A stretch of 64,000 nucleotides of DNA from Branchiostoma floridae (taxonomy: Eukaryota; Chordata; Leptocardii; Amphioxiformes; Branchiostomatidae). The position numbers and the translations under genes were made by a program. The notes under the pieces were generated by a model. That model saw nothing but the letters and a program-made list of their open reading frames with translations, did not search any database and was not told the DNA's origin. Below, piece by piece: positions 44,201-59,200 of the stretch; positions within the stretch are counted from its first letter, which is position 1; each line of letters opens with the position of its first letter. The DNA lies in the NCBI RefSeq assembly GCF_000003815.2, contig NC_049980.1, forward strand, positions 2,753,179-2,817,178, in the 5' to 3' direction.

Positions 44201-47200
44201 TAGTACTGTAACAGTTGTGGTCATAGTTAATAACTTGAAAGTCGAATGCCATTGATGGGTCAGAAATCATCCATGACTGGTCAGAAAAGCCTCAGCCTTA
44301 TTCAGAAGCCATCAAACATCCCTCAAAAACCCAACAGAAATTAAAGACTCTGACTGGTGATTGTCAGTGTTAATGAGATGGGTCAGGTTCATTTTGCAAC
44401 CAGCAATGATGGCATTTTGTCACCTCCCGCCATCTGTCCGCGTCAAAGACAATCTCTGACCAGTCACTGACGATCACATACCCGTCATCATTCTGTCAGT
44501 GTCAATTTTCTGATTCAGGGAGAAATGTCAGGTTTCTGTTTGATCAGAGTTTTCAAATCATATGCAGGCTGCGGTAAAATAACAGCATAGTGGTGGGAAA
44601 ACAAATTTGCCTCACGTGTGGTAGAAAATTGCCAAATACAAAAGAATTGATGGAATTAGGAGACGGCAACTTTGCCTGCACCCTGCCCAGTGCAGACGGG
44701 GAAATTAGTCGGAAAAAACTGTCCAGTCTGAAAAGATGGTCTGAATGGGGGTTTCTGGTCATGCTTAAAGCTCAATTCAGACAGTGCTTAATAAAAATGC
44801 AACCGGTGCAATGGCCTGCAACTGGTGCAATGGCCTAGTGGGTAGAGTGTTCGCCTTGCATTCGGTAGGTCGTGAGTTCGATCCCCGGCCGAGTCATACC
44901 AAAGACTCTAAAAATGGTACATGCTTCTTTCTCTGCTAAGCACTCAGCACTTATGAGGAAGAGTATGGAAGTTAAACACACATCACTACCAGCGGACCAG
45001 CCCCCTGCTGTAGTGGCTTGTACATGTGTGGCCCAAGGGCTTCGAAGTGGGGATGGGCGCCACCCTACGCGTCTGTAGATGCATGGGCAAACTTTAACTT
45101 TAACTTTAAACTTAATAAAAACAAGTACTTATTTATGGCCTGGTTGACAGTTCTGCAATGTTGCATTACATGTTGTGTCAGTGACATCCATATCAATTTC
45201 TGCCAGCCATGTAAACGTCATCTCTCAACCAGTTTGTATAATTCATGCCAGGGGGAGTGGGGGGTGAAGGAAAAAAATGAAGCGGGGGATGGCTTTGGAA
45301 AAATTTTTAACCTGAAGTGAGGGCCTAGGAAATGTTTTTACTATTTTCTAACCCTCAGTCAACCAGCCCTCCTTGGTAAGAGCAAAACAGAAAATTGTAA
45401 CCAGCATACCTGCATATCTGAACAAAGACACCAATAGTTAGAGAAGTTGGCAATGACACTTGTTGACTGACCTACACAACTGTAGAAGGCTATAAACCAT
45501 GTGGTTGAGCTGACACTGCTGGCATCACGACTGGCCCACAAGGCTCGCAGCTGGATCAGCTTACTGGTCATGGACAGTGGAAGCACCAAACTCTGCAAAT
45601 GCAAGTTGGCAATGTCAACAATAAGCATGCCATCTGAATATACATGACTGTATAATGTAGTGAGTTAGTACGATGCTAAACTTCCTTCCAACACAAAGGT
45701 ATACTGTCTGCCAGAAGGTTGTCGGTGCCTTCCACCTGGGACAGGAGTTCCGTCAGCTCTTTGTCCGCTTTCAGGTCATCTAGCAGAGGCAGCAGCACCA
45801 TTTTTTAGTTGTGGGGGCAAGAATTTTGCATATCACCAAATCGAGCGCCAAAGGCGTGACCATTCTAGGGGTGTCCGGGGGCATGCATCCCCGGAAAATA
45901 TCTAAAAAATCTGAAAATCTAAACCCTACCTAAATCTAAATGCTATTTACTGTATTTTGAGGGGCTGATTTTACTGCCAGACCAAAGCCCCGGTCACAAA
46001 GCGTGTGCGATTCCTTGTGATTCCTTGCGATGCGCGGTATGAGCGCAGTGCATCGTAAGTCAGGGTAGAATCGGATGCAATAGTTTAAATATATAAAGCC
46101 GTGGTCACAAAGCACATAGTGCATTGTACGATGAGGTCATAAGAGCGTTCCTGCGTCAATCGCAGTAAATCATAGTAAATCGGGGAGCGTCCTATGACGA
46201 AAATAGAGCTGAAATGGACTTTGAACATGTTCAAAGTTTCTCCATCATCGTACGATTTTTATTGCCCCCATAGCAGACTTTATTAAGGCCATGTCTTTTC
46301 TGCTGATGAGGTTAAAGATTCATAAGTTTTTAGCATGTTGTGATAGTTTCAGTTTTCCCTGATATTGTCGATGTTTACGAAAAGGGAAAATATATCAGTC
46401 GCAACTGTTAACAGTAGCAATTGTAGAATGGCCTGCCTATCACGCACAGGTGATGTAGACAATTGTTTGATCGCTATACATGCATGTGAGTTCATCATTA
46501 GATCAAATCTCAGCTCTCGGGTCAGTTTACCATAATTGTAATAACCATGGGGGCAACTCGAACATATAAAGGCAGGCTCTATGAGTCGGAAATATATATG
46601 ATATAATGCTTATGATATGATTTTTGTATGATGGCATCTTTTGTTGATAGCATATCATGATACAATCTTCGAAAAAGCCTGACTCATGGAGCAAGCAGGC
46701 TGAGGAAACCATACCAGTATACTCGCGCTTGATTTGAACTTTTGTTTGTAATACTCATGTTGTTATGGTCTCTTTTACTTTATTTTTTACAGTAAAATAT
46801 ATTATTGACAATAGGAAGGTATTCAACAGCTATGTCCACAATTTGTTGGTTAAAGCAGTGCAAAAGCAGTCAGGCTTCAGAAGAGACACTAGTACTGGTG
46901 AAAACTCATACGATGCAGCTGGAAAAATTTTGAACATCATCCGATGTGTTGCGATGGATGATTTTGCTTACGATTTTGCTGTGATTTACCGGAATATGCC
47001 ATCGCAAGAAATCGTACGCGCTTTGTGACCGGGGCTTAAGCTAACTTCAATGACATTTCTATTGAAAAATTTTAAATGCACATTGGTTTAGCTTTTAGTT
47101 ATTGAGGTCAACGCCCCCAACATATAGCAGAATCTGATGTACAATTTTAATGTGAGATAATTAACTTGATTATATGCTGCTCCATTCTAAGGAATATCAC

Positions 47201-50200
47201 AATAATTCAATCTAATCCAATATTATGGCTATTAGGAACTTTTAACAGGTATACAAATGTATGGCATAGCTTACACAGGTCCGTTCATTTTAACATCCTA
47301 ACATCCAACCTTTTGGATACAAGGCATTACCAGCAGCAAAATGCAAAAATACCGACAAAAGACTTATCTGTCTTCTCAGAGATATGATACTTACAATCAT
47401 GATATTGGAAACTGCTGAAGAGGTTGAGAGCACCAAAACAATAGCAACATATCTGCATGCGTTTTTATAAAAGGAAAATATTATGATGATAATTCTGAAT
47501 TAAGTAAGTAAAATTTGTATGTCTACATTTTTTTGTACATACACATTATTATTTGGCAACACTCTGCATTACAAGTAAGAATGTTACAAAAAAACAGTAT
47601 ATGGTACTTTATATATCTACTGCAGGGGTGAAAGAAATTCAGCTACATGTAAGGTCCAGGTCCAGAAGATCAGGTACAGGTCTATACCTGAACCGGGACC
47701 TAACTATCTGTGAAAACATGTGAATGGGAGGTTCTTAAAACAATGGTCCGTTTTGCTACAAAGGTTTTGTGGGGTATCTGACATCCAGTGACATTTTAAA
47801 ACTATAGTTCCAAGACCCCATACATGTACGTTCGCCAAATGCTATCCTTTACAACTGCTGTACAAATTGTTTGCCATTTATTATGCAAATGAGGTCCTCA
47901 TTTGCATAAATAAAATTATTTGATCATCTTCTTTACCAAACAACAGATGTACACAATCTACTATATTAAGAAAGATTTTAATCGCATTTTCTGATAATTT
48001 ATGCAAATGATGACCTCATTTACATAATGTTCAACGATGTTCACCTGTACATAACTTCCAATTGCTACAAGTATGAAGTTCCAGTCATTTACCACAACGA
48101 CATTATAGCACATATGCATACTGACATTATAGAACGCCAGATATGTTATGTAATGTTATGACGTCAGCGGTATGCTAATGAACCACTACTGTATCACCAA
48201 TATGGTAATGAGGGAAGTGTCCCGGATGTTCTCCGCCATCTTGTTGTCAAGCCAGTTAGAAGTACATTAAACCGAGTTGCGTTCATCTCCACACCTTGCG
48301 GTCCCTGTAGTTAACTACTGACGGAATATTAATACAATCCATCCAGGCATTCTTGAGTTATGCTGGTCTTCTACAAAGTTTACATATATAGTACATACAC
48401 AGTGTCACGCTACCCAAAACATAACCTTCTCGGCGAACATAATTATATCCTACTCAATGATCTGTAAACACCACTTACTGCCTCTGTTTTACATACACGT
48501 AGAATAGAAAGTGAGTGAGCTAATCCATCTTATTTTCACTCCTCAAATAAGATCTAAACTTTGAGCTAATTTGACTTTTGAAGTCCAACTGTGTCCTAGA
48601 CAAAAAGGATACCCTGTAATGTAAAGTAAGGCCTCCATCATAGGTCTGTCTCCAAAGTGCAGGATGATCAAGACAAGAACCATGTCTAAGGTGAAAATGG
48701 AAGAAACAGAGTTTAGCAGTAAGACGGGTATACAGAACAGCCAATTCAGGAATCTAGGAAACAGTTAACTGTTACCACACAGATTATAACAGAATTGTTT
48801 GATCCAATACTATTCTACATCATGCATGTGCATTATCATGTACAGTCAAACCTGTCTTAAGCGGCCACTCAAAGGGACAGGAGAAATATGGCCACACTAG
48901 ACAGGTGACCACTATATAGAAAATGTTGATCAATTGACCATGAGCAAGCTACATGATTTCAGTTCCCACTAATGAGGGTCTGCATGCCTTTTTCCGTTAA
49001 GCGTTACGAGCCATTTTAATTCACCGTTAATCGTTACCGACCCGCTCTAATTCAACGTTAATCGTTATCGGTATATTCATCGTGAAGCGTTATTGGTCGT
49101 TTTAATTCAACGTTAATCGTTATTTGTTATCCCGAATTCACCGTTAAGCGTTACCAAGAAATTCTTCGTAACCCGTTATATACACGAAGTCTAATGCCAG
49201 ATAGAACCCCTGAGAATGCAGGAAATGGCGTTTCAAAGGGTCCATATTTCAAAATTTCTCCGAGCCTCCCGGCATTCGGCTCCAGACAGGGTAAAATATG
49301 TTGTGGAAGCGTTGCCTTCAAAAACTTTATCACTCATACAGATTTCAGTGTCAAGCTTAGTTTCAGGCAAAACGTACTCCTAAAATGCAGAAAATGAGGT
49401 TTCTCCGGACCTCTCTTGCGACGGCTTGCGCCCTTGGCGCTTACGACGACATGGCGAAAATATGTTAGGGGCGTGGGTTTTCGCACAAAAAAATCTTTTC
49501 TCTCAAATCTAATTTAGTTTCGTCTCACAGCAAAATCTGTCCTTCAAAAGTCCAGATTTTAAAATTTCCCCTGACTTAAATTGCAACGTCTCGTGCCTTC
49601 CGAGCTCGAATCGAAATGGTAAAATATGTCGGGAGCTCTGGGGCCAAAGCCATAACCATGTGTGATTTGATGAAAATGTTAAAATCAACCTAGCTTAGTC
49701 GGTCGGCAAAATTTGCCGAAAAATGCAGGAAAAAGCATTTAAGAGGGTCTTGATTTTAAAATTTTCCCGGGGAAGCATACCCCCGGACCCCCCTGGGATG
49801 CGTCGCGCCTTTGGCGCTCCATGTGCTGAAACAATAGTTCAATCCCTCCATAAGTAATTTGCTACCGCCGTCTCTGTGGCTGGCCGGGAACTCTAGATCT
49901 GCCTCCGTCAATTTACAGATGTCATAGACATTGTCCCTCTCATTCCTCCGGGTTCTGGTCACCTTTTGCTTCTCACAATGTCATTAAACGGATATTTTCA
50001 CCCATTGATATAACTACTCTAGCGCTGTATGAATAGGAATGTTACTTAAGTGCTATGCATTGTAACTCCTTCTGAATTTACCGTTAAGCGTTACCGGGCC
50101 TCCTGAATTTACCGTTAAGCGTTACTGGGCCTCCTGAATTCACCGTTAAGCGTTACCAAGGCCCCCCCATGCAGACCCTCACTAATCTTTCTCACCAAGT

Positions 50201-53200
50201 AACATTGTCTCGATCGGTAAATTCACCAACGAAGACTTGCACTTTAATGCTCAAGGCATGCATTACCTTCTGCTACTGCCAAAATGACCCTGTTAGGAAC
50301 TCCAAATCCTCGCAAACTACAATTTCAAACTTGGTGCAGGCTGTAGTATATGGTTGCAATAGGCAGTGTTTCTGTATCAACTGGACCGGAAATCGTGTGG
50401 CCATGGCCACGTTGGACAGGTGGTTGCTAAGACTATTTCTTAATCATTAAGAATCCAAGTGACCGACAAAAAGTGGCCACTATTGCTAGGTGGCTGCTAT
50501 GCAAAGGTGGCCGCTAATACAGATTTGACTGTACTGGAAGCAAAAAAGAACAAAATCATAAGTTAGTTTTTTTGGTACAAATCAATATTTTTACAAGGGC
50601 TGAAACAAGTACATGCAAAGTTGTTGCTAAAATTTATCCTTCCCTCTGAGGTAAAAAATAAACCAGCACAAATTTGGTACCAGAACAAAGGCTAGACTCA
50701 GTCTTACAAGAAGCTAGTATGAATAAATCAAAGCTTTTCCAAATCAATCAATCGTTTGCATGCATCATTAGTTGATCCGTGGTGGCTACAGAAACTTCAG
50801 ACAGTTTTTCAAAAGGTCCATTGAATTTATTAGAATTTCTGTTACAATCTTGTAAATTCTTCAATAAATATATGAATAAATACATAGATCAGAGCAGGTT
50901 ATTTCTATTTTGTAAGACAGATGGACTGTGTGTAATTAGTCATCTGGGGTAAACTGATCTAGTTGCATATGATGATATCACAGTAAGAATAAGTCAAGAT
51001 GGGACTACTAGAGTCCATTCCAAGACACCATGAGGGTTTTTAGGCGATATTTATAATTAGTCTGAATTATTTTAAATAAAAGAATATCTGAGGCACAATA
51101 ATTAAATTATTTTCAAAAAAATGACTAAGAAAATACTCATTTATTTGAATTTCTTTGAATATTTTAGAAACATTTTGAAAGTAACTGTACAAAAATATCT
51201 TTATTTAGAATAATTGTGAAACCTCTCTGTGATTATTTTCACATTTACAAATATTTGCAAAAAATGGTAAACCTGGCCAAATGGTAAAATTAGTTTATTG
51301 CCCCCATAAAGGTAAGCCCTGTTGTTGCATCTGTGTATTTTTAGATTTCACTGCTGGGCACTGGTGGATCCTTTGTGGTGGGCCATTGTTGCATGGCACC
51401 CAATCATACTTTGCAAGGATGTGTGAATTGCTATCTTCCCAGCCCACCGAACCATTTACAAAAAATGGTAGAAAATGGTAAATAATGGTAGAATGCTGTT
51501 ATCATTATTCAGAAACCATTAGAAGTATCCAATTCCACACCATGAATATTTCCAAAGTTTTACAGGACCAGGGAAATATCTATAAAGTTGAAACAGTGTT
51601 AAAAATATTTCTGAAGTATCAAATGTCCTAGACATATAATTACAAAACTTTAGAATCAATTCTAAACAATGGCAACAAACATCCGCATGGTGTCTTGGAA
51701 TGGACTCTAGTATTAAATTTTTATGATTTCTGACCAGTAGGTAAATGTAATGGTATGTGCAATAAACTAAATAGGATTTTGCCTAATCAATGCGGAAGAT
51801 TTATATTTCAAATGTGCTAATATATGACAGGAATATCATATTCATTACATACATGTAGGTATCTAAAAAATGTTAGTAAAAAACAGCAAAACATTATGGA
51901 AACTTTTTAAAAAGGTGTATCAAGTTGTTGACAAAGTCTGGGTGTGTAACGAGGGGTGCCCTAACATGGCACACTTTGTCATATGCTCAAACTCTTGGCG
52001 CTCAATTGCTAGTTGCCAGAGGTGAATGAATGAATGAATGAAGACCATACTTGGATACGAAATGCATTCCTATGGTTCATGAACCCTTTGCACTGCTCAT
52101 TACAAGTGGCTAAACATTGAGACGTTTTCAGGTATCATACATACCTTCTAATTTTGTACTATGCTAGACAGTGTGCCATAACTTGGTAGGCTTTTGTAAT
52201 TTTGCTCTTAGTGATGAATTTTAGTACAAAGAAATAAGACTTCATTTGTATGATATGTGAGTGTTTGGCTTTCGTTTGTAAAATACTGACTGTGTGCACC
52301 TCGTTTCATGTGAGGAGGGCTGTACATTTGTATCTAGCACAATAATCCAGCTGATGAGTTCACAGCAAATAGGTTTACTAATAGGCTAAATTCACTGATT
52401 GCGTTAGTCTAAGAAAATCATTATGAAAAAAGACATCGCCAACATAAACAAAACTCTGTCTACTGATAATATGGAAATATCTTTGAGATCTCTCTATATA
52501 GAGTTCCCTTTTCATAGTCAGTACAAATTATTTGTTAGAGTAGCAAATCTTTCTTTGGAGCATTCTCTTGGGGGGGGGGGGGTGCCTACACTTTGTATAT
52601 AAGCATTTGCATGAATCTTGATCAAATTCTTACAAACCTAAATATTTGATATGCACGTAAAACTATCATGGGAAAATGTATGAAAATCTTATGAAAAACG
52701 CACTAATCAAAACCTATGAACCTTATGTGATATGCATGAATCACTATGTGACATGCACGAACCTTATGCGATTCGCACGAACCTTATGCAAAACCGGCCA
52801 ACCAGCTCCGGGTCACGTGACATCATGTCATTCCGGCAGGAATCCAAGATGGTCTGCAGAAGGTATGTTTATTCTTGCTTCTGTTCACGCAACCTCCTTG
52901 GTTCATGATATTTTGATTTTTGAGCATTGAACGAGCTTATGCCGCTCTGATACAATACAGAATAACAAAAAGTGCTCATGTGAGCTTTGTGGCGACATAG
53001 TAGTCTGTATTAAATTCATACAAGTGACAGAAGTGGCCAGGGAGAATTCACGACTAGGTAACGTTATGTATGGGTGGGCGACATACTGCATATTTCTACC
53101 AAATTATGAAGTCATGAATGATTCTGCTTTATATCATTATTCCTAGACATTGTATAACTAGGGACATGTAAATGTTTTTCTACCTTTGCGTCTTAGGAGT

Positions 53201-56200
53201 TAAAGTAAACTTTCTAAGCATTTCATTATATAAGGCATCTCTGAAGCTATCTACATTTCAAATATATGCAGCATGAAAATCCGTCAACCCATTCCCGAGT
53301 TATTCCCCTCTAAAGGGATGATGCAACTACACATGCCTGTAGAAAAATTCCTGAAATGCCTGCGAGATTTTGGGAATTCTTGTCAAACGGTCGCAAACTA
53401 TACTATAAGGCTCGACCCTGAGGCATAGCCAAAAATAATATGTGAAAGAGCAAAAAAGAAAATATATTGTGGGCACAAGTACAGAAAATTCAGGTCTAGT
53501 CATTTATGTTTATATTTACGTATCTGACTCCCACTGGTGTTTTCAAATCCTAAGTGTAATCAAGGCTAGCTACCTCAGTCTATACCTTTGACTGTAGAAA
53601 CATGGTTGGTACAAATGACTATAAACTCTACTTGACTTCGCTCGTTATTCTCCTTGCCCTGTAAGCTCCAAAACGCCTGTTGACATAGTGTGTCCATTAG
53701 TGTTAGCAAAACATAGATGTTATTTTTGCTGACACCTCGTTTATTAGTCTATGGGTGCCATGTTTTTTGTTTCTTTGCAGATTATAGTGAAGTGCATGAT
53801 AGGAAGGGGTTTTACCATTTTGATGTGAAGGGGTGTTTTTCCCCTTATTTTGGTGATCTTTAATTGGCATGGAAAAGTGAAAGCGTGGTGGTTCTGTGGC
53901 CTTGTTAATGTTACTGTAAATGCATTTAAGTTCACAGGGATTTAATTTCGCGGTAGCGAGAAAATGGACTTTTCGCGGTGGTTTTAATTTCGCGGTAGCA
54001 CCACGCACTGTAGTCTCTTACTGTTATGGAAAAATATTCGCGGTGGTTTTAAATTCGCGGTGAAGCGGCCGCCGCGAAAACCGCGAACATTAATCCACCG
54101 CGAACATTTCTGCATTTACAGTATTACCTTCGCTAAGAAGATAATATTTACGGTTATGCTGTAGTGTTAGGTGAGTCTTTATGTAGGTCAACAGTATAAC
54201 TGGAGAACTGATTGATGGATCTTCATGATACTTGGTATTTGAGTAGCGATTGGGAAAAGAAAGAGTTCGAAAATGGTTCCCCTGATATTTTCTGTCGGTG
54301 AGCACATTTGCATTTATTATGTTATCAGTATTTTTTTACGTTTAGATTGTTTGCATTAGAAATTCAATAACATGTACATAGCAAGTTCCTTTTATTCTCT
54401 TTCCTTTTTCCCTTTGGCAAGATATATAGGTTGTTTTTAATTGTCCCGTGGTGCACTGACTATGGTATGGGTCTGCATGTATGTCAACAGCAGAACTTGA
54501 GATGGTGTGGACTTGACAAGTACCCGTTCAAAAAGGTTAAAGAATGATTTACCTGCTGTTTTCCTTCAGTGCTTCAGCATTTGTTTATGTACATGTATGT
54601 GTGTGTTTTTTTCTTTGTGGACAACATTACTCGAGGTTAGTTGGGATGGATAAAATGGAATTTCAAACCACTACAAACACATGTTCATGCAGTCATTTGC
54701 TATTGGGGTAGGTACTACATGGTGTCTGGGTGTGTCACACTGACAGTACACAGCCACATGAGGGTCTACTGGTGTCTGGGTGTGTCACACTGACAGTACA
54801 CGGCCACATGAGGACTACTGGTGTCTGGGTGTGTCGCACCGACAGTACACGGCCACATGAGGGCTACTGGTGCCTGGGTTGTGTCACACTGTCAGTACAC
54901 GGCCACATGGGGGCTACTGGTGCTTGGGTGTGTCACACTGTCAGTACATGGCCACATGGGGGCTACTGGTGCCTGGGTGTGTCACACCGACAGTACACGG
55001 CCACACGTGGGCTACTGGTGCCTGGGTGTGTCACACTGACAGTACACGGCCACATGGGGGCTACTGGTGCCTGGGTGTGTCACACTGACAGTACATGGCC
55101 ACATGGGGGCTACTGGTGCCTGGGTGTGTCACACTGACAGTACATGGCCACATGTGGGCTACTGGTGCCTGGGTGTGTCACACAGACAGTACATGGCCAC
55201 ATGTGGGCTACTGGTACCTGGGTTGTGTCACACTGACAGTACATGGCCACTTGAGGACTACTGGTGCCTGGGTGTGTCACACTGTCAGTATACGGCCACA
55301 TGGGGGCTACTGGTGCCTGAGTGTGTCACACTTGACAGTACATGGCCACATGTGGGCTACTGGTGCCTGGGTGTGTCACACAGACAGTACATGGCCACAT
55401 GTGGGCTACTGGTGCCTGGGTGTGTCACACAGACAGGACATGGCCACATGTGGGCTACTGGTGCCTGGGTGTGTCACACTGTCAGTACACGGCCACATGA
55501 GGGCTACTGGTGCCTGGGTGTGTCACACTGTCAGTACACGGCCACATGAGGGCTACTGGTGCCTGGGTGTGTCACACTGACAGTACACGGCCACATGAGG
55601 GCTACTGGTGCCTGGGTGTGTCACACTGACAGTACACGGCCACATGTGGGCTACTGGTGCCTGGGTGTGTCACACTGACAGTACACGGCCACATGAGGGC
55701 TACTGGTGCCTGGGTGTGTCACACTGACAGTACACGGCCACATGAGGGCTACTGGTGCCTGGGTGTGTCACACTGACAGTACACGGCCACATGGGGGCTA
55801 CTGGTGCTTGGGTGTGTCACACTGACGGTACACAGCCACATGAGGGCTACTGGTGCCTGGGTGTGTCACACTGTCAGTACACGGCCACATGGGGGCTACT
55901 GGTGCCTGGGTGTGTCACACTGTCAGTACACGGCCACATGGGGGCTACTGGTGCCTGGGTGTGTCATACAGACAGGACATGGCCACATGTGGGCTACTGG
56001 TGCCTGGGTGTGTCACACTGTCAGTACACGGCCACATGAGGGCTACTGGTGCCTGGGTGTGTCACACTGTCAGTACACGGCCACATGAGGGCTACTGGTG
56101 CCTGGGTGTGTCACACTGTCAGTACACGGCCACATGGGGGCTACTGGTGCCTGGGTGTGTCACACTGTCAGTACACGGCCACATGGGGGCTACTGGTGCC

Positions 56201-59200
56201 TGGGTGTGTCATACAGACAGGACATGGCCACATGTGGGCTACTGGTGCCTGGGTGTGTCATACAGACAGGACAGGGCCACATGAGGGCTACTGGTGCCTG
56301 GGTGTGTCACACTGTCAGTACACGGCCACATGAGGGCTACTGGTGTCTGGGTGTGTCACACTGTCAGTACACCGCCACATGAGGGCTACTGGTGTCTGGG
56401 TGTGTCACACAGACTAGACAGTACACCTGGAATTTTAGTTTGGTAAAGATATACTGCACTTTAATCTAGCCGTTACCCTTCAAAAACAACCTGGTATGTT
56501 ACCCTTTAAAAACAAATGTCATATAATATACATGTACATGTACTTGCAGCAGTCTCACCTTGCATATTTAGGAAGAGGTATTCTGCATAGGTACTGAGGG
56601 GATATTCATTCACAAAATGGTAGCACATCATGACTGCATAGCTGTATGGTGAATACACAATGTCATGGTCAAATGAGTAAAAAAAGCTGATACTTACAAA
56701 AATAAGAGAGATCTTTTAACCTATCAATGAATGGGTGCTTCTGAGTATAGTGTAAGCACAAAGCTACCCATAACCTGAAAGTACCTTCCTTCAGAAATAT
56801 GTGAAGATTGCAGGTATGAACATATATCATTGGAGAGGTTCATCAGTCACGTATGCATACAGTTACAACAATTTTCTTTCAATCAATGACTGTTTTGTAG
56901 TACATACCTCCCAAATTTTCAATGTCTACCAGCACATCCAGCACATCTTCATCATGGGGAATGACCTTAGTCCTAGTCTCAGTTCTCACGAGGCAGATGA
57001 TCCACGCAAACCTGACCTAGTTTCATATTCTCTCGCAAGAACTGAGACTAGGTCATTCCCCATGACGATTCCCCATGATGAACATGTGCTGGTAGACATT
57101 GAAAATTTGGGAGGCATGTACCGCTACTGTACCTTTACAAAACAGTCATTGATTGAAGAAAATTGTTGTAACTAAATGAACATATATGATTTTGATTAGC
57201 AATGATTACTGTGCAATTGTATAATTCATGGGGAATAAAGCTTACCAATCATACTTAAAATAACCCTTATCTCCAGTGTGACTGGGGGCATTGGCATAAG
57301 TTGTTGAGGTGGGTAGGGGTGGAGTCTGATTCACAATTTTTAAATGGGAACACGCTGGGAAAGGAAAATTTGCCTGACTTCACCCCCCACTTATGCCAAT
57401 GCCCCCAGAGAGGCCAGTGAAGGAGGCTACCATCATGAACTGTGGAAATCAATCTGAAATTTACAATTTTATTGGCCAATATCGAATCCAAGTGTCAACA
57501 ACAATGTTGTCTTGTGTCATGCATACATATATATCGTTGAATTTTGTGAAATCACACGGGCACGTGCCAGACTGCAGTCTCATGAGATTGGTGCCGGGAT
57601 TATAATGTCAGGCATGGTATATCATCACTATGTGTGTTTAGTAATTGTCCAACCTTCAAGACCGCTTAGATTTCATACTAAAGGCAACTTTTTGGGGCCA
57701 ACTTATATTTGTGCGCTGGCATCAGTTTTGGGGTTCCCAGAGGATGTCATCCATATATTATATAATTTATAGTGGAATCATGATCAATTAGCCAAACTGG
57801 AAAAAACAGTTGAACATGTCAGAGTCATTATCTTGGATGCAAATGTTTCATTTAGCATATCATGATTACATCTTTTTGCTCATCATATTTTACCAGGAAT
57901 AATTCAAACATTTCCAGGGCCATGTTCTCAATAAGTTTACCCATCAACTTTCATTGAAATCGAACTTCTTTCAATTTTTTTCAATCCATCTCTGATCTAT
58001 ACTTCAAATGCATATCTTCACAAAGTATGTGGAGAAGGATAACCTCAAGCCAACCATTCACACTTATGCCACATCTTCAGAAAAGCCGCTGAAGCTGCAT
58101 GTTCCCCGTTTAGGAACTTTATTTGAACCAACACACAACAAGTGTGAACGGTTGGCTTGAGCAAGGAGGTTTAACCTCCTTGGCTTGAGGTTATTCTTCT
58201 CCACATACTCTACATATCTTCATGCAAATTATGATTTTAAAACCTTTCTCCTGGACCTATGGTATTTGGACCTACTATCCATTAATGGAACCGGGTTGGG
58301 CTGATTATTTGGAATGATTTGCCCTGGGGATTGGGGAAGCTCCTTGGAGTTGGGTAATCTCCAAGCAGATCCTATGGTAGCATAATAAGATAAGTTACTA
58401 GTATACTAGAGTACGTATCAAAATATGGAAAAGGAGCTACCAATACCATTATGCACACTCCTAGGCTGGCAACACTCCTTTGCCAGCTTCTGATATTATC
58501 TTATAATCTCAAAGCAGATCTTGCCGTGGCATTAAAGAGTATCATAAGCTTGGGATGGAGTTTAACCAGCAGAGGAGTTTTATTGGCCACAGCTGAGATG
58601 CAGCTACCGTAGGATCTTGGAGATGTGCAGAGGCCGTCAATCATAAATTCAAATGGCCTTTAATACAATAGTTTAAGGTTATATCAGCAAGTCTACGAAA
58701 GCTTCACCTTCCGCACTGGTATTCCAGTGCTGATTCAATGGTCAAAGCCCCCTCAGCACTGGTTTTCCAGTGCTGAAGAAAGATCAGCACTGGTTTTCCA
58801 GTGCTGAATGGCTCTGTTCCAGTGCGGAAGCTCCGTCAGGACTGGAATTCCAGTGCTGAAGACTGTTTCAGCACTGGTTTTCCAGTGCTGAGCTCATTTC
58901 AGCAGTGGTTTTCCAGTGCTGGACTGCTGTCAGCACTAGTTACCCAGTGCTGAACTCGCTGTCAGCACTGGAACCGAGTGCTGATATACAAAAGCTTCAC
59001 CTTCCGCACTGGATTTACCAGTGCTCAGGGACATTTCAGCACTGGAACATCAGTGCTGAGGGATCTTCAGCACTGGAAAACGAGTGCTGACGTCTTTTCA
59101 GCACTGGAATGATCTTCAAACCAGTGCTGAAGTCTTTCCAGAACTGCAGTGTCCTAGTGATGAGAGGGGTACTTGGCGAAGATTTCAATCAGAAAATAAG

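Noticed and set aside
44831-44890. tRNA gene suggested by A and B boxes
   Set aside because: No acceptor stem or cloverleaf; it is the head of a repeated SINE with a target duplication. The same applies to 9236-9290.
54730-56382. Many overlapping 70-160-codon frames in the 49-bp array
   Set aside because: They are the same repeat read in successive phases, with no start context or conserved product.
58690-59160. CRISPR-like array of regularly spaced short palindromes
   Set aside because: Spacers vary in length, loops vary, the whole has inverted ends and a target duplication, and the genome is animal. It is a foldback transposon.
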